From the NCBI GenBank assembly GCA_030062745.1, contig CP099841.1, positions 18,355,398-18,419,397 of the forward strand: DNA of 64,000 nucleotides. Reading direction: 5' to 3'. The position numbers were made by a program, and so were the translations under genes. This document shows, in pieces, positions 47,130 to 58,644 of this stretch; position 1 is the first letter of the stretch; the number at the start of each line of letters is the position of its first letter. The notes beneath the pieces were generated by a model that searched no databases, had not been told where the DNA came from, and saw only the letters and a program-made list of their open reading frames with translations. The stretch is from Capitulum mitella (lineage: Eukaryota; Arthropoda; Thecostraca; Pollicipedomorpha; Pollicipedidae).

Positions 47130-49490
47130 CGTTAAAGAAAAGTAGCAGATATCGCTAGCAGTCGTGGCGGTTGAGTAAAAAAAAGCAACAACGCTGGAGA
47201 TATGAAGCAAACTCTGTGGCGATGCTTTCATCACGCATCAATTGTTTGTGCTCTGCATTACCATGAACACCTCCAAGGGTGGCGTGCGCTGTTGAGAGTT
47301 CCGCACTTGAAACAGCGCCAAGTTCTTCGTTCTCTGAGATTGGATCTTGACAAATTGCGACCGCACCCTCTCGTAGGTTTGCAAGAAGAGTTCGGAAATG
47401 TTTTTGAATCACGGACGCTGTTGACGTGTGTATGGCAGAAATAGCTTTTTACGCAAAAATGTCCGTTTCCTTTGATCGTACAGAAAACCTTAGGCACAGG
47501 CTGTTCTGGATTCCAATGAATGGGCTTGTCTATAAAAGTGTCGGCTGAAAGTACGGGCCAGTTCCAACAATCCGCTGTACCACAAATAGAAGTAACGAAA
47601 AACGTACTAAGCCATTATTGGTTTGGCCATTTTTGAAACCCACGAAGAGGTCGTGACGTAATGCTCCACCGAAAGCGGTTTGATGGGTTCATCAGCGTGG
47701 TTAGATATTTATCAGACTTAAGCCGTTAGGAACGATGTGTTGTAATATGCCATCCGGCCCAACGATATTCATTATCACTGGGAAAACAGCACGATTTTAC
47801 TGAGATAGCATCTGAAATAACTGCGATCATTCTTTTCAACAAACTTACGGGAGCTTCCACGTTAAAGATGTGTTTTTTAATGAGGTTGAGAAATTGCAAT
47901 CGTGTAATTGATTTTTACTAAACATATTAAATTCCAAACCTGCACGGAATTCAAACCAATTTCCACGACTTCCAGACTATTATTCGCAGTTGTTAATTTT
48001 GCACACTGTTAACAGCCGATGCAGTCCTTAGTATGGCACAAAACTAACATAATCGCAAACTACAAGCATGGAAATGTGCAGAAGAGCAGATGTCTACGTC
48101 GCCATATTAACCTTCATGTTCAGACTGTTTGGTTTCGTAGCATTAGCTTGGAAAGTATACTTTGCGTGAAAAATCACTAGCAATGCCACCATTTTCTACT
48201 GCGCATTCCAATGCTAATGCTAATCCAATGCTAATCTTAATGTTGGTCTTTACGGGGTGACCAATGCTGAAGATAGCGATGGTATTTACATTGCTTGTTG
48301 ACTGACCTGTTGCGGTGAGGATGTGTTTGGTTACATTCTTTTTCCGCGAAAATGAATAAAACTAATGGGCACCAATTTGCGATTATTTCGCCTTTTGACA
48401 ACTCGGCGGTAAATCGGCCTCGATCGAGATAGTGGAAACGATCTGCACTGACACCATGTCAGATACAGCCTGCGGCGCATTTGGCATTACTCGTTCGTTT
48501 TTCGAAAACCCAGTAGGTGGAGTTTTTTTATAAATGTCTCGAGATCATTTGCGCCGTCTCTGGATTATTTCAGCCTCCGCGAATCTCCCTCTTTGGGAGA
48601 TTCTCTTGCAATGCATACCAAACACGCATGGGTTCCCGCTTTATTCAGCTCTCGCTTTGAAACCAACCAACCTCACGTAACTTCCTTCCAGGCAACGGCA
48701 CTTGGCTACCGTCACGAAAGAATGCTGAGGATGCTGGATGGTGAAAATGCTGTGAGGGGTATTCATTTCATCCAGTGAACCATTTATAAAAAAATAAGAC
48801 AACGTGGAACATTCCAAGGCCCACGTTGTTCCAGGGTCGACAGGAATATCATCATCGTTCCTGTTCCACGTGTTAGTGCCGACTGTCCCTGGTGAGAGGA
48901 AATTAAGATGGTAAAATGACAGAAGACAATTTCGAATTTTGCTTACCGACCTGCCAAACAAAAGCAACCCTCAGCAGGCTGATTCCCGCCGCTTGTAGCT
49001 GATATCTCTGTGACAAACAATAACTGCCTGCTTCTGGTGTCATGAAATAATCGTGGCAAACGTATGGCGCTAAGCGTCGTACTTTAAATCCCTTTGGAAT
49101 CGTCACAGATTTAAGCCATGGATGTTTAGTACTAGGTAGTGCGTGTGCACCGGAATAGCCCGTTCGATTGCTTGGAACAGCGCCATCAGTATTCGACGAC
49201 GCAAACAGCAGCATTCAACGGGAGAACTGAATTAGTCGGAAGCTGTGGCTACCGCGCAACATGGCACCGAACTCGGAAAGCCTTCCTGGCGAGTGCCATG
49301 CATGAATGCACGACAGAGCACAATGTATACAGCGCCTCTCAGAGAGGACTGTGAGTTAAATGAAGACTAAGCACTGCTGATGTAAGCGCTTCGCCGGCAA
49401 TGCTGAAAAGCCAATGCTTACTTTGTTTCCAGCATAAGAAAATTAAAGTATATATGACTTCCGCGCCAAACACCAGGCGTGAAGCAGCAT
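47130..49490. other. Unannotated stretch, no recognisable gene
   Basis: AT-rich, with only short frames. A small CCAATGCTAAT repeat lies at about 48208-48246. No transposon end is recognised. Confidence 0.4.
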
Positions 49491-49499
49491 TATCCAAAC

Positions 49500-50060
49500 G
49501 CGACAGACGTACTCACGTTACACCCAGTGTTCCACCTCCCCCTCCCCCCACGGCTCGGGTCGTCTCTCACGACACCCGCCGCCGTGCGCCGGGGGGCGTC
49601 ACGTGACCGGCGGTCCCGGGAGTGCAGGGCGCTCGAGCGGCGTCATACGACCGCAGGCGGCAGAGGGTGCCGTGGACGGCGGCCGAGCGCGGCGGCCAGT
49701 CAGCCACTGCCGCCGCACGGGGAAGCAGGCCCGCTCCGCGCCTCAGCCGCCCCGACAGAGACGAAAAGGTACGGTCCGGTCCGGCACGAAGCCGTCGGCG
49801 GCGGCACGGGCGGGCTGTCGTGGTGGAGGTCGCGGGAACGTGGGGGAGGGACTGACCGTGTGGGGATGACGCGATGCTGTACGGTTTACGTTGACGTTTA
49901 CCCTGGTGGTCGGACGACCTTGAATTGCCATGGCTCGTGGTCGTCACACCTCGCGCCTGCAGCCGGTGATGGTCTAGGAGACCGGGTGTCAGGTTCCGTA
50001 TGCGTCGGCGTCGTCGGAATTCGTCTGCGTCGGGCGATGTCAGGTCGTCGGTAAATGAAT
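49500..50060. other. GC-rich, CpG-rich block
   Basis: High CpG density from about 49540 to 49850 (for example GCGGCCGAGCGCGGCGG). Overlapping frames up to 191 codons on both strands reflect composition. No motif or splice-bounded exon could be supported. It is a candidate CpG island. Confidence 0.35.
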
Positions 50061-50069
50061 GTCCAACGC

Positions 50070-51755
50070 GCACATTACAAGCTGAGATAAATGTTAAGGA
50101 CATTTTTTATTGTAGGGTGACTGACACTGACAGGTTTAGTGCCGCAGTTATTGTTTACAACCGCGCCGGGCAACCAAGCCATTTCTGGTGTCCGTTGTAA
50201 ATTTTCAGGGTCGAGGTCGTCTTCCGTCGTAGATTGGTATCAAAGGTCGATGATGTTCAAGGCCGATCGGTGTCCACGGACGTTTAGCTGGACGCGTGTT
50301 GGGACTGCGCGCTGCTTCGTTTTGAGGAAGATCGCACGGGGTAGGCACGATGCCGTCCGTTTTCCGCATGCCATTTCGAGGTTCGACTGTTTATTTCTGG
50401 GGAGCGGACACCGCTGCCGAAGAGTGGGGATGCTCTTGAGGGGCGGTGATCACGCATTGCAGGAACCACGGACGCCGCCATTCTGCGTTTAGCGAATTTC
50501 TGTATCGCTTCTCCACGGCGTTGCGGCCGATTTTCGAAAAGCTTGCACTTTTTTCCTCCTCTCCTCTTCAGAAATTGATGGTGGCGGCCAGGGTAACAGC
50601 TCTTAACAACTAATCACGCTGTTCCATTCTCTGGAGTTCGCAGCCCTTTTTTTACTTCTGGCGACACAGCTGCTGCACAACCTCCTGGAACTGCCGGAGT
50701 GCTATTTGTTCTCCGTAAGGCTGTGTATCGCAGTGCATTAGTGGAAACCGAATTTTTTTTGTATTTTGTGCCCAATCTCATGATTCGGGTAACTAATGTA
50801 AATGTAACTAATGATGGTGCCTTTTGCCATGTTTTAGATGACATGGCATGCTTAATGCCAAAAGTTTGCAGTGCAAAACCATGCTTTCACCTATAAAGGC
50901 AATGCGGCATCGCATCGGGTTGGCGAGAGTAAAACAACCGTGCCAAATGTACTTCTGGTTCTTAACCCATTGTTCTGCAAGGGTATTCCTTTTTTTGTTA
51001 ACTTGCGAACTGGACGGTTCAACTGGATTACACTGACCGATAAGCGTCGTGATTTCAAAAAACCGCTGGCTGGCGGCAGCGGTGTGCAGGAGACCGTTAC
51101 AGTTTTCACTGCTGTGTGCCCGATGTAGCATGATCATTGCGCAAGATCCCATCCCAATGGAAATGCATTGCGTCAGTGTGCACCTCACAGACACAATCCG
51201 GTTATGAGGCCGTGGCGCGATTCTGTGAAACGTGAGCTGAACAAAGAATCCTTGTCGTTCACCCAGAGGAAGCCAGACGCGTCAGCAACTGTAACTCGTT
51301 ATCGATAAGCGTTTCATGTCCCCCGGCCGGTTTTGCCTCTCAACAGATCGTCAGGATAGGCTGTTCACAGCCGATTTATTTACAACCCCACTGGCCCTGT
51401 TTGCCGAGCTTAGCCAGCTGGCACAGCCTTCCCCGGCCGACTTGGCCCAGCTTTACACGTACTGGCGTGGTCCTTCATCTCACGGTCGTGTCGGCTCGAA
51501 ATCGGTCGCGTGATGGCTCGGTTTCCGGCTGTGGGCCGCGACGGCTTCCCCTGTTCAGCTGCTGGTGTTCAACGGATCCCGCCTGGCATGACTTCATCTG
51601 GTTAGTGGCCACAGTGACGCCGTTGGCCCGCGTCCAGGTATTAGGCCGGATGTTTACCCGAAATCTAATCCGTTCTGAATGGAAACGAATACGCGTTGCC
51701 TCATAGAAATATTTCCTGACACGACGAGGCGTATTGGTCCGGAAAGCCTGCTGGC
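50070..51755. other. Unannotated stretch, no recognisable gene
   Basis: Ordinary composition with short frames on both strands and no motif. It ends at the inverted family A copy. Confidence 0.4.
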
Positions 51756-51760
51756 TTGTA

Positions 51761-52981
51761 TTAACCCGTCCCCGACTGGGAGGGGGCAGTTAACTGCCCC
51801 CCCCCTGAGGTTTTTCTGGGATTGCGAGAGAACGAACAAACACAGAGTCACGAAACTTCGGGTGCCTTTCGCTTCATCAATTTTACATCTGGTGTCAAAA
51901 TTTTGACTTCAGGCCACGTCAGGTGCCTGACCTAGGTCCGGTCAAACGGACCTATGTCCAAAAAAGTTTAGTGCCCTCTAACTTTTTCGCAAAACAAGAT
52001 ATCTCAATAATACTTTCAGAGATTAGTGATCGTGATACATGCAACAAATCTGCTATCTCAGATTATTTGGAATTTTCCAGTTCATTGACCTAAGGTCAAG
52101 CCCATTTTTAACACATGTCGTCGTTTTTTCGGAAATTGACGGAATATTTCATAACATTTTTAGTGTGGAGTGAAGCAGATATTTAGTTGCCGTCATTGGG
52201 CAAAGTATTAACGACTTCCAGCCTTTGACCTGAGGTCAGGTCGCGAATAACCGCAGTGAGCCAAAATGTACCACCGTCAAAATCGACGATGAATTACTCA
52301 GAATGGGTAGAAAATGGCAGAACTAGCTTGCACAGACGTAAGTAATACCAGAAACCCCAAAAAGTTTTAAAAAATTGCATATTTTGGAAATAAACAGGCT
52401 CTCGCGAATGAAGCTCCGCCAATTGTGTAGATTGGTAACTAATTCATTTTTCTGAAATTTAAGCATGAAAAACTATCACAATAATCACTAAGATCAATAA
52501 AATATACATAGATAGGCTTTTTTCGCGAAAATAAAGGAACACTAAAATTAGTTGCCGTCAATTTGGTACCGCATACGACAGCGGCGCACACCGACAGCTG
52601 GCAGGAGAATTGCCTTGTCTTTAACTCTACGTTTCGGCGTATATATTGAACAAATCTGAGGAAATTAGACGTGTATCGGCATCCGCGGACCATTACTTGT
52701 GCGCTGGTGCCTTTACCTATGCGTTATAAGTCACAGCCCTTGAGATTCAGGCCATTTCTCGGTCTCATGCAATCGGCTATGAGAAGGCATATATGGGGCG
52801 TAAATTGCTTACATATTATCTAAAATTCAAAATGACACCAGTTTCGAGCTCTTCTCGTCACAAGCTTTCCAACGGTATGCTTATTTTTATCGTGCGACCA
52901 ACCGTTCGTGAGTTAGGGGGCGGCCGACTGCCCCCCCAGTCGCCGATGTTCGAAACAGACCGACGGTCGTGCTTGGGTTAA
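51761..52981 (-). mobile_element. Family A piggyBac-like non-autonomous element, copy 2 (inverted)
   Basis: TTAACCCGTCCCCGACTGGG at 51761 is the right terminus seen in reverse. The left terminus ends at TTAA 52978-52981 after a CGGTCGTGCTTGGG stretch. Snap-back GGGGGCAGTTAACTGCCCCC lies just inside 51780. TGACCTAAGGTCA and TGACCTGAGGTCA everted half-sites are near 52087 and 52228. It is close in sequence to 53703-54930. Confidence 0.85.
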
Positions 52982-52989
52982 GTGGCCTG

Positions 52990-53700
52990 ACGTGTCTAAT
53001 AAGGACATGAAATATGCAAGGCATGGAAGGTAATATTCGGATGATGTCTCCGAAAATATTCCTGGGCCAGTAGTTATTAGCTGCTGTGGGCAACATAAAG
53101 AGAATTTGTTAATCACATGTATTGCTTTCGTTGTTGGCATTCATGCTGTTGTGTTTATAATTAGTTGATTTTCTATATCCTCATGTTTCCTGCGATTACG
53201 TCTCGGATATCGTTGGCCTCTGCCGTTTGAGCCATTCCACAGTCCCCGTTTCGTTGCTTGTCATCTGTTGAAGACGATTGAAACGAAGGCTGTCTCGACG
53301 CGGCGCTCAGTTATTGGCGACGGTGTGACCGCGCTCCCGTCACGAACTGGCTCCACATGTTCCCGGGGGCTTGGCACCGCGCCCGTTTGAGCCCGGCGGA
53401 CGTGAGGAGATCTGCAGCCGACGGAGATGGCGTGCTTGTGGTCCAGACCTCATCCGACGTCCGTACCCAGTAGCTTTCAGTTACCCGTGGCATTTACCCA
53501 TTGCCTTCTGCTGGTACTGTTGTCTACTGGTAGACAGTCACTTGTCTATCACGGCTGGTATCCTTCCTCTAATGGGATGGGTGTTCAGGCTAGAGAGATA
53601 AGCAGACCAGGCCTGAATGTTAGGTCGCCGGTTTCACTGTAAAAACGACGTGTCTTGACGTAGTTTATGGACAAATTTGCAGTCATGCGGACTTCGTGTT
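52990..53700. other. Spacer between two family A copies, no recognisable gene
   Basis: Contains a moderately GC-rich part (53290-53470) but no gene, repeat or terminus that I can support. Confidence 0.4.
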
Positions 53701-53702
53701 GC

Positions 53703-54930
53703 TTAACCCGCGCACGACCGTCGGTCCGTCCCGAACACCGGCGACTGGGGGGGGGCAGTTGACTGCCCCCCCCCCCTTTAACTCACGAACGGTTAGTCGG
53801 ACGATAAAAATAAGCATACCGTTGGAAAGCCCGTCACGAGTAGAGCACGAAACTGGTCTTATTTTTAGTTTTAGATAATATGTAAGCCAATTTACGCCCT
53901 ATATATGTTTTCTCATAGCCGACTGCATGAGACCGAGAAATGGCCTGAATCTCAAGGGCTGTAACTAATAACGCATAGGTAAAGGCACCAGCGCACAAGT
54001 AAATGTCCGCGGATGCCGATACACGTCTAATTTCCTCAGATTTGTTCAATATATACGCCGAAACGTTGAGTTAAAGACACCGTAATTCTCCCGTCAGGCG
54101 TCACTGTGCGCCGCTGCCGTATGCGGCACCAAATTGACGGGAACTAATTTTAGCGTTCCTTTATTTTCGCGAAAAAAAGACGATCTATGTAAATTTTATT
54201 GATCTTTGTGGTTCTTGTGATGGTTTCTCATGCTTAAATTTTTGAAAAATTGATTAGTTGCCAATCTACAAAGTTGGCGGCGCTTTATTCGCGAGAGCCT
54301 GTTTATTTCCAAAATATGCTACTTTTTCAAACTTTTTGAGATTCCTGGTATTACGTACGTCTGTGCAAGCTAGTTGTGCCATTTTCTACCCATTCTGAGT
54401 AATTCATCGTCGATTTTGCCGGTGGTACATTTTGGCCCACTTCAGTTATTCGTGACCTGACCTCAGGTCAATGGCTGGAAGTCACTGATACTTTGCCCAA
54501 TGACGGTAACTAGATGTCTGCTTCACTCCACACTAAAAATGTGATGAAATATTCCGTCAATTTCAGAAAAAACGGCGATATGTCTTAAAAATGGGCTTGA
54601 CCTTAGGTCAACGACCCGGAAAATTCCGAAAAATCCGAGATAGCAGATTTGTTGCATCTATCACGATCACTAATCCCTGAAAGTATTATTGAGATATCTT
54701 GTTTTGCGAAAAAGTTAGAGGGCGCTAAACTTTTTTGGACTTAGGTCTGTTTGACCTGGTCTAGGTCAGGCACCTGACCTGACCTGAGGTCAAAATTTTG
54801 ACACAAGACGTAAAATTGATGGAGCAAAAGGTACACAAAGTTTCGTGACTCTGTGTTAGTTCGTTCTCTCGCAATCCCAGAAAAACCTCAGGGGGGCAGT
54901 CAACTGCCCCCCCAGTCGGGGACGGGTTAA
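53703..54930 (+). mobile_element. Family A element, copy 3
   Basis: TTAA 53703-53706 then CCCGCGCACGACCG. The right end is CAGTCGGGGACGGGTTAA, finishing at 54930. Just inside each end is an almost perfect snap-back (GGGGGCAGTTGACTGCCCCC on the left, GGGGGGCAGTCAACTGCCCC on the right). It contains ten perfect AGGTCA/TGACCT half-sites between 54453 and 54792, including three TGACCTNAGGTCA palindromes at 54458-54470, 54598-54610 and 54780-54792. Its right TTAA is also the left TTAA of the next copy. It encodes no protein. Confidence 0.9.
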
Positions 54931-56136
54931 CCCACGTACGACTGTGGGTCGGCGACGATCACGCCCGACTGGGGGGGGGGGGGCGGTTGACCGCCTCCTT
55001 TAATTCACGAAAGGTTGGTCGCACGATAAAAATAAGCACATCGTTGGAAAGCTCGTGACAGATGGAGCTCGAAACTGGACTCATTTTTAGTTTTGGATAA
55101 TGTGTAAGCCATTTACACTGTATATATGTCTTCTCATAACCGACTGCATCAGACCGAAAAACGGCCTGAATCTCAAAGGCTGTGACTAATAACGCATAGG
55201 TAAAGGCACCAACGCACGGGTAAAGGTCGTAAATACCGATACGCATTTAATTCCCCAGATTTGTTCAATATATACGTCGAAACGTTGAGTTAAAGACACG
55301 ACAATTTTCACGACGGTTGTCGGCGGGCGCCGCAGCCCAGGAGGAAATAAACGGGAACTAATTTTAGCGTTCCTTTATTTTTGCGACATTAGCCCATCCA
55401 TATAAATGTTATTGATCTTAGTGGTTCCTGTGATGGTTTCTCATGCTTAAATTTTGATAAAAATAATTTGTTTGCAAGCTACACAGTTGGCGGAGCTTTA
55501 TTCGCAAGAGCCTGTTAATTTCCAAACTTATGCATTTTTTCAACTTTTTGAGGCTCCTGGTATTACTTGCGTCTGTGCAAGCCAATTCTGCTGTTTTCTA
55601 CCCATTCTGGTTAATTCATCGCCGATTTTGACGGTGGTACATTTTGGCTCACAAGAGTTATTGGTGACCTGACCTCAGGTCAATGGCTGGAAGTCATTGA
55701 TACTTTGCCCATTTACGGTAAATAGATGTCTGAATCACTCCACACTAAAAATGCTATGAAAAATTCCTCCAGTTTCCGAAAAAACGACAACATGTCTTCA
55801 AAATGCACTTGACCTTAGGTCATTTACCAAAAAATCCGAAAAATATGAGATGGCAGATTTGTTGCATTTGTCAAGATCTTTAATTCCTGAAAGCATTATT
55901 GTGATATCTTGTTTTCTGAAAAAGTTACAGGGCGCTAAACTTTTTTGGACATACGTCCGTTTGGCCTGCCCTAGGTCAGACACCTGACTTGGCCTGAGGT
56001 GAAAACTTTCGAACAAGATGTAAAAATGATCAAGTAAAAGGTACGCGAAGTTTCGTAGCGCTGCGTTTGTTCGTTCTCTGGCAATCCTAGAAAAACCTAA
56101 GGGGGGCGGTCAACCCGCCAGTCGGGGGCGGGTTAA
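54927..56136 (+). mobile_element. Family A element, copy 4, tandem with copy 3
   Basis: Starts at the shared TTAA (54927-54930) with CCCACGTACGACTG and ends CAGTCGGGGGCGGGTTAA at 56136. It has the same orientation and interior order as copy 3, including TGACCTCAGGTCA at 55670-55682 and TGACCTTAGGTCA at 55810-55822. Many substitutions separate copies 3 and 4, so they are independent or old insertions and not a recent duplication. Confidence 0.9.
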
Positions 56137-56139
56137 ACA

Positions 56140-56680
56140 TATCGTTTGAAAAGTAATCAAATAAGCCACAACAAAACGTTGACGCTTTTGGCCAGTCAGG
56201 CCACATTGTGTCAAAACTAGGCCTACCTCCTTCAGACTGGATATGGACATCCTCTGATGCTGCACGCTGGATCCTCGCCTTGTCGAAGCTGTGCAGGGAC
56301 AGACATGGGATGGGCTGCCTGCGGCTGCGTTTTTCTTGTGAATCTCCCAATTAAACGACTTTGACGAAACCAGTTAATTTGCAGCTCTCCTATCGCTTGC
56401 AAGGGTCTGATGTCAAAGCTTGTTATGGGACAGAAATCCCTAGCGCAGCTATGTCCCATAATGCGAAGAAAAAATCTGTCTGCCCCGCACATGTGCCAAT
56501 TAGTGCTATTACTGATGTCACGAGTGCATTCTTACGCATTATCGTGCACAGTTGGCTGCTTGTTCACAGGTAGTTCGTCCTTTGGTACTTTATATTTTTG
56601 TATCTTACGTTTTGTTTATTTTCGCTTGCAGCAGTTTCAAATAACTATTTGAGGCGACGAATTTACTTAATAGGCTTATA
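56140..56680. other. Spacer, no recognisable gene
   Basis: Overlapping short frames on both strands without motifs. It leads to the TA microsatellite at 56689. Confidence 0.4.
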
Positions 56681-56683
56681 GGC

Positions 56684-56688
<5 letters not shown>

Positions 56689-56744
<56 letters not shown>
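56689..56744. repeat. (TA)n microsatellite
   Basis: About 27 TA units directly next to a PLE N-terminal fragment. A TA run occupies the same relative place near 61533, so the microsatellite may descend from a sequence inside that element. Confidence 0.95.
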
Positions 56745-56748
<4 letters not shown>

Positions 56749-56754
56749 ACACAG

Positions 56755-56888
56755 ATATCTTAGTGGAGTTAGGAAGCAGTTACGTATAAACTTTTCGTTA
56801 AAAACTACAGCAGACTTGGCATTGGTGATCTTCTTTGATGTGGCTTCGATTGTTCGTATAAGTAGTTTCGTTTCCAATGAATGCTCAT
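56755..56888 (-). pseudogene. Penelope-like element, N-terminal coding fragment
   Basis: The minus strand reads NEHSLETKLLIRTIEATSKK and then FNEKFIRNCFLTPL, matching the plus-strand fragment at 61421-61515 and resembling the region ahead of the RT domain in Penelope-like elements. It is cut at 56888 by the family A element. The other side of that insertion (57977 onward) is also PLE in the same orientation, so both belonged to one PLE locus. Confidence 0.6.
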
Positions 56889-57976
56889 TAACCCACGCCC
56901 GACTGGCAGTCGGCTCCATGCACGCCCGACTGGGGGGAGGCGTTTGACCGCGCCCCTCTAACTCACGAACGGTTGGTCGCACGATGCAAATAGGCACACC
57001 GTTGGAAAGCTCGTGACGAGTAGGGCTCGAAACTCTTCTCATTTTTAGTTTTGGATAATATGTAACCCATTTACAACCTACATATGTTTTCTCATAGCTG
57101 ACTGCATGAGACCGAGAAACTGCCTGGATGTCAAGGGCTGTGACTAATAAAGTCTAGGTAAAGGCACCAACGGATAGGTTAAAGTCCGCAGATGCCGATA
57201 CACGTCTAATTAGTCTGATTTGTTTAACATATACGCGGGAACGTTGAGTTGAAGCCACGGTGATTTTCGCGCCGACTACCGGCGGACGCCGTAACCGAAT
57301 GCGGCGTGAAATTAACGGGAACAAATTTTAGCGTTCCTTTATTTTCGCCTTCCCAAGTTTGTTTATTGATTCTCATGGTTCTTGTGGTGTTTCTTGTGCT
57401 TAAATGTTGAAAAACCCATTGGTCATGAATGTACACAGTTGGTGGAGCTTTATTCCCGAGAGCCGTTTTTTCCAAAATGCGCATATTTATAATTTTTTTT
57501 AACTTTTCGGTATTATTGCAACTGTGCCAGCCATTTCTGCCATTTTCTACCCGATCCGAGCCATTCATCGCCGATTTTGATGGCAGCGCACTTTGGCTCG
57601 TAACCGTTTTCGTGACCTGACCTCAGGTCAGTGGTCGGAGGTCATTGAAACTTTGTCCATTGACGGAAATTGGGTGTGTGCATCTCCCCACAATCAAATT
57701 GTTATAAAAAATCGTCAACTTTGGATAAAACGACGACATATGTTGAAAACGGGTTTGACTTAAGGTCATTGATTCCGAAGTTTTCGAAAAATCCGAGATG
57801 ACAGATTTGTTTTTCGAGACTCCTGACTAGACTTGAGGCCAAAAATGTGATACAAGATGCAAAAATGATCACGCAAAAGGTACATCAGGTTTCGTGGTGC
57901 TGTGTTTGTTCGTCCTCTCGCAATTTCGGGAAAACCTCAGGAGGCCGTTCAGCCTCCCCAGTCGGGGGCGGGTTAA
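56888..57976 (+). mobile_element. Family A element, copy 5, inserted into a PLE
   Basis: TTAA 56888-56891 followed by CCCACGCCCGACTGG. Its right end, CAGTCGGGGGCGGGTTAA, finishes at 57976. It is the shortest complete copy (1089 bp) because of internal deletions around 57800. Flanking sequence on both sides is PLE-like, giving a nested insertion and hence relative age. Confidence 0.85.
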
Positions 57977-58041
57977 GAACGTTGGCAATGTTCATTTTAA
58001 TATGAAGAACAAGCATAAGATCATATTTTATTACCGATCTA

Positions 58042-58071
58042 GTTTTTCGTCTACACATGAAGTATCATCAG
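58042..58071 (-). ncRNA. Hammerhead-like core in PLE 3' tail (left arm)
   Basis: On the minus strand CTGATGA (58071-58065) is followed 16 nt later by GAAAAAC (58048-58042), the two conserved core boxes of hammerhead ribozymes in the right order. The bases between allow only a weak stem, and a matching third stem (AACGTTC near 57985) is some distance away. Catalysis is doubtful. Confidence 0.35.
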
Positions 58072-58482
58072 ATATAAGTATGAGTCAACGACATTTGTCT
58101 GGTTTAAATTGAAAAATAAAGTACACGATAAATAAAGACATGGTTCTTCCCATTCACCCACATCATTAAACATGGACAAGGAGCACTAAAACAATACACG
58201 GCAGATCAGTACAGCACCTATTCGCGTATTCACAACCTGGGCCCAAGTGGTGGCCCTTTAAACAACTGCAAGGTTAACAACAACCACGCGTTTTAACCTG
58301 GCGGTTAATTAAAGGGTTCATATCTCGAATGAACGTGGCTTCAGTAGCCGATGGGAGCCGTTTATCCGTTACCCTCGACAGGATCTTCATGTTCGAGGTG
58401 ATGGTGCGACGAGTCAAGTGTTCATGGTGGTGTTGTTCTGTGTGAATAAGTGGACTTCCGTGTTGCAAGTGCATGGTCATTC

Positions 58483-58622
58483 GCATAACCATGGGGCTGG
58501 GAGGACTTCAGCCCCCAACTTTTTTGAAATTTGACATTGACCCTAGGGATGTTGACTGGAAAGAACTGACCCAAAATGATTTTCAGCCACCCATAAAGAC
58601 GTTCCCGTGCCCTTGGTTATGC
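58483..58622. mobile_element. 140-bp miniature inverted-repeat element inside a PLE
   Basis: Left terminus GCATAACCATGGG and right terminus CCCTTGGTTATGC are inverted repeats matching at 12 of 13 positions. The element interrupts the GIY-YIG coding sequence of the left PLE arm, which resumes on both sides. Its interior (ACATTGACCC, GACTGGAAAGAACTGACCC) resembles 4411-4540 and 5025-5155. The target-site duplication is not resolved. Confidence 0.75.
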
Positions 58623-58644
58623 GTCTAATCAGGGACGTTGTGGT

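Larger units (their letters stand above)
57977..58644 (-). pseudogene. Penelope-like element 3' part, left arm of a head-to-head inverted pair
   Basis: On the minus strand from 58644, ACCACAACGTCC (coding TTTS of the GIY-YIG region) is followed by a 140-bp insertion (58622-58483). Then come MTMHLQHGSP, THTEQHHHEHLTRRTITSN and INRQVKTRG down to about 58274, and a 3' non-coding tail to 57977. The expected endonuclease Glu region is present (ATEATFIRDMNPLINRQ). The tail contains the hammerhead-like core at 58071-58042. Upstream RT is absent: the arm begins at the same codon as the right arm. Confidence 0.8.

Noticed and set aside
49479..50103. Frames of 178 and 191 codons on opposite strands
   Set aside because: Same compositional explanation, with Arg/Pro/Ala-rich products and no motif.
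55260..55300. GAAACGTT in family A as a hammerhead core
   Set aside because: No CTGANGA box lies at the right distance upstream in any family A copy.
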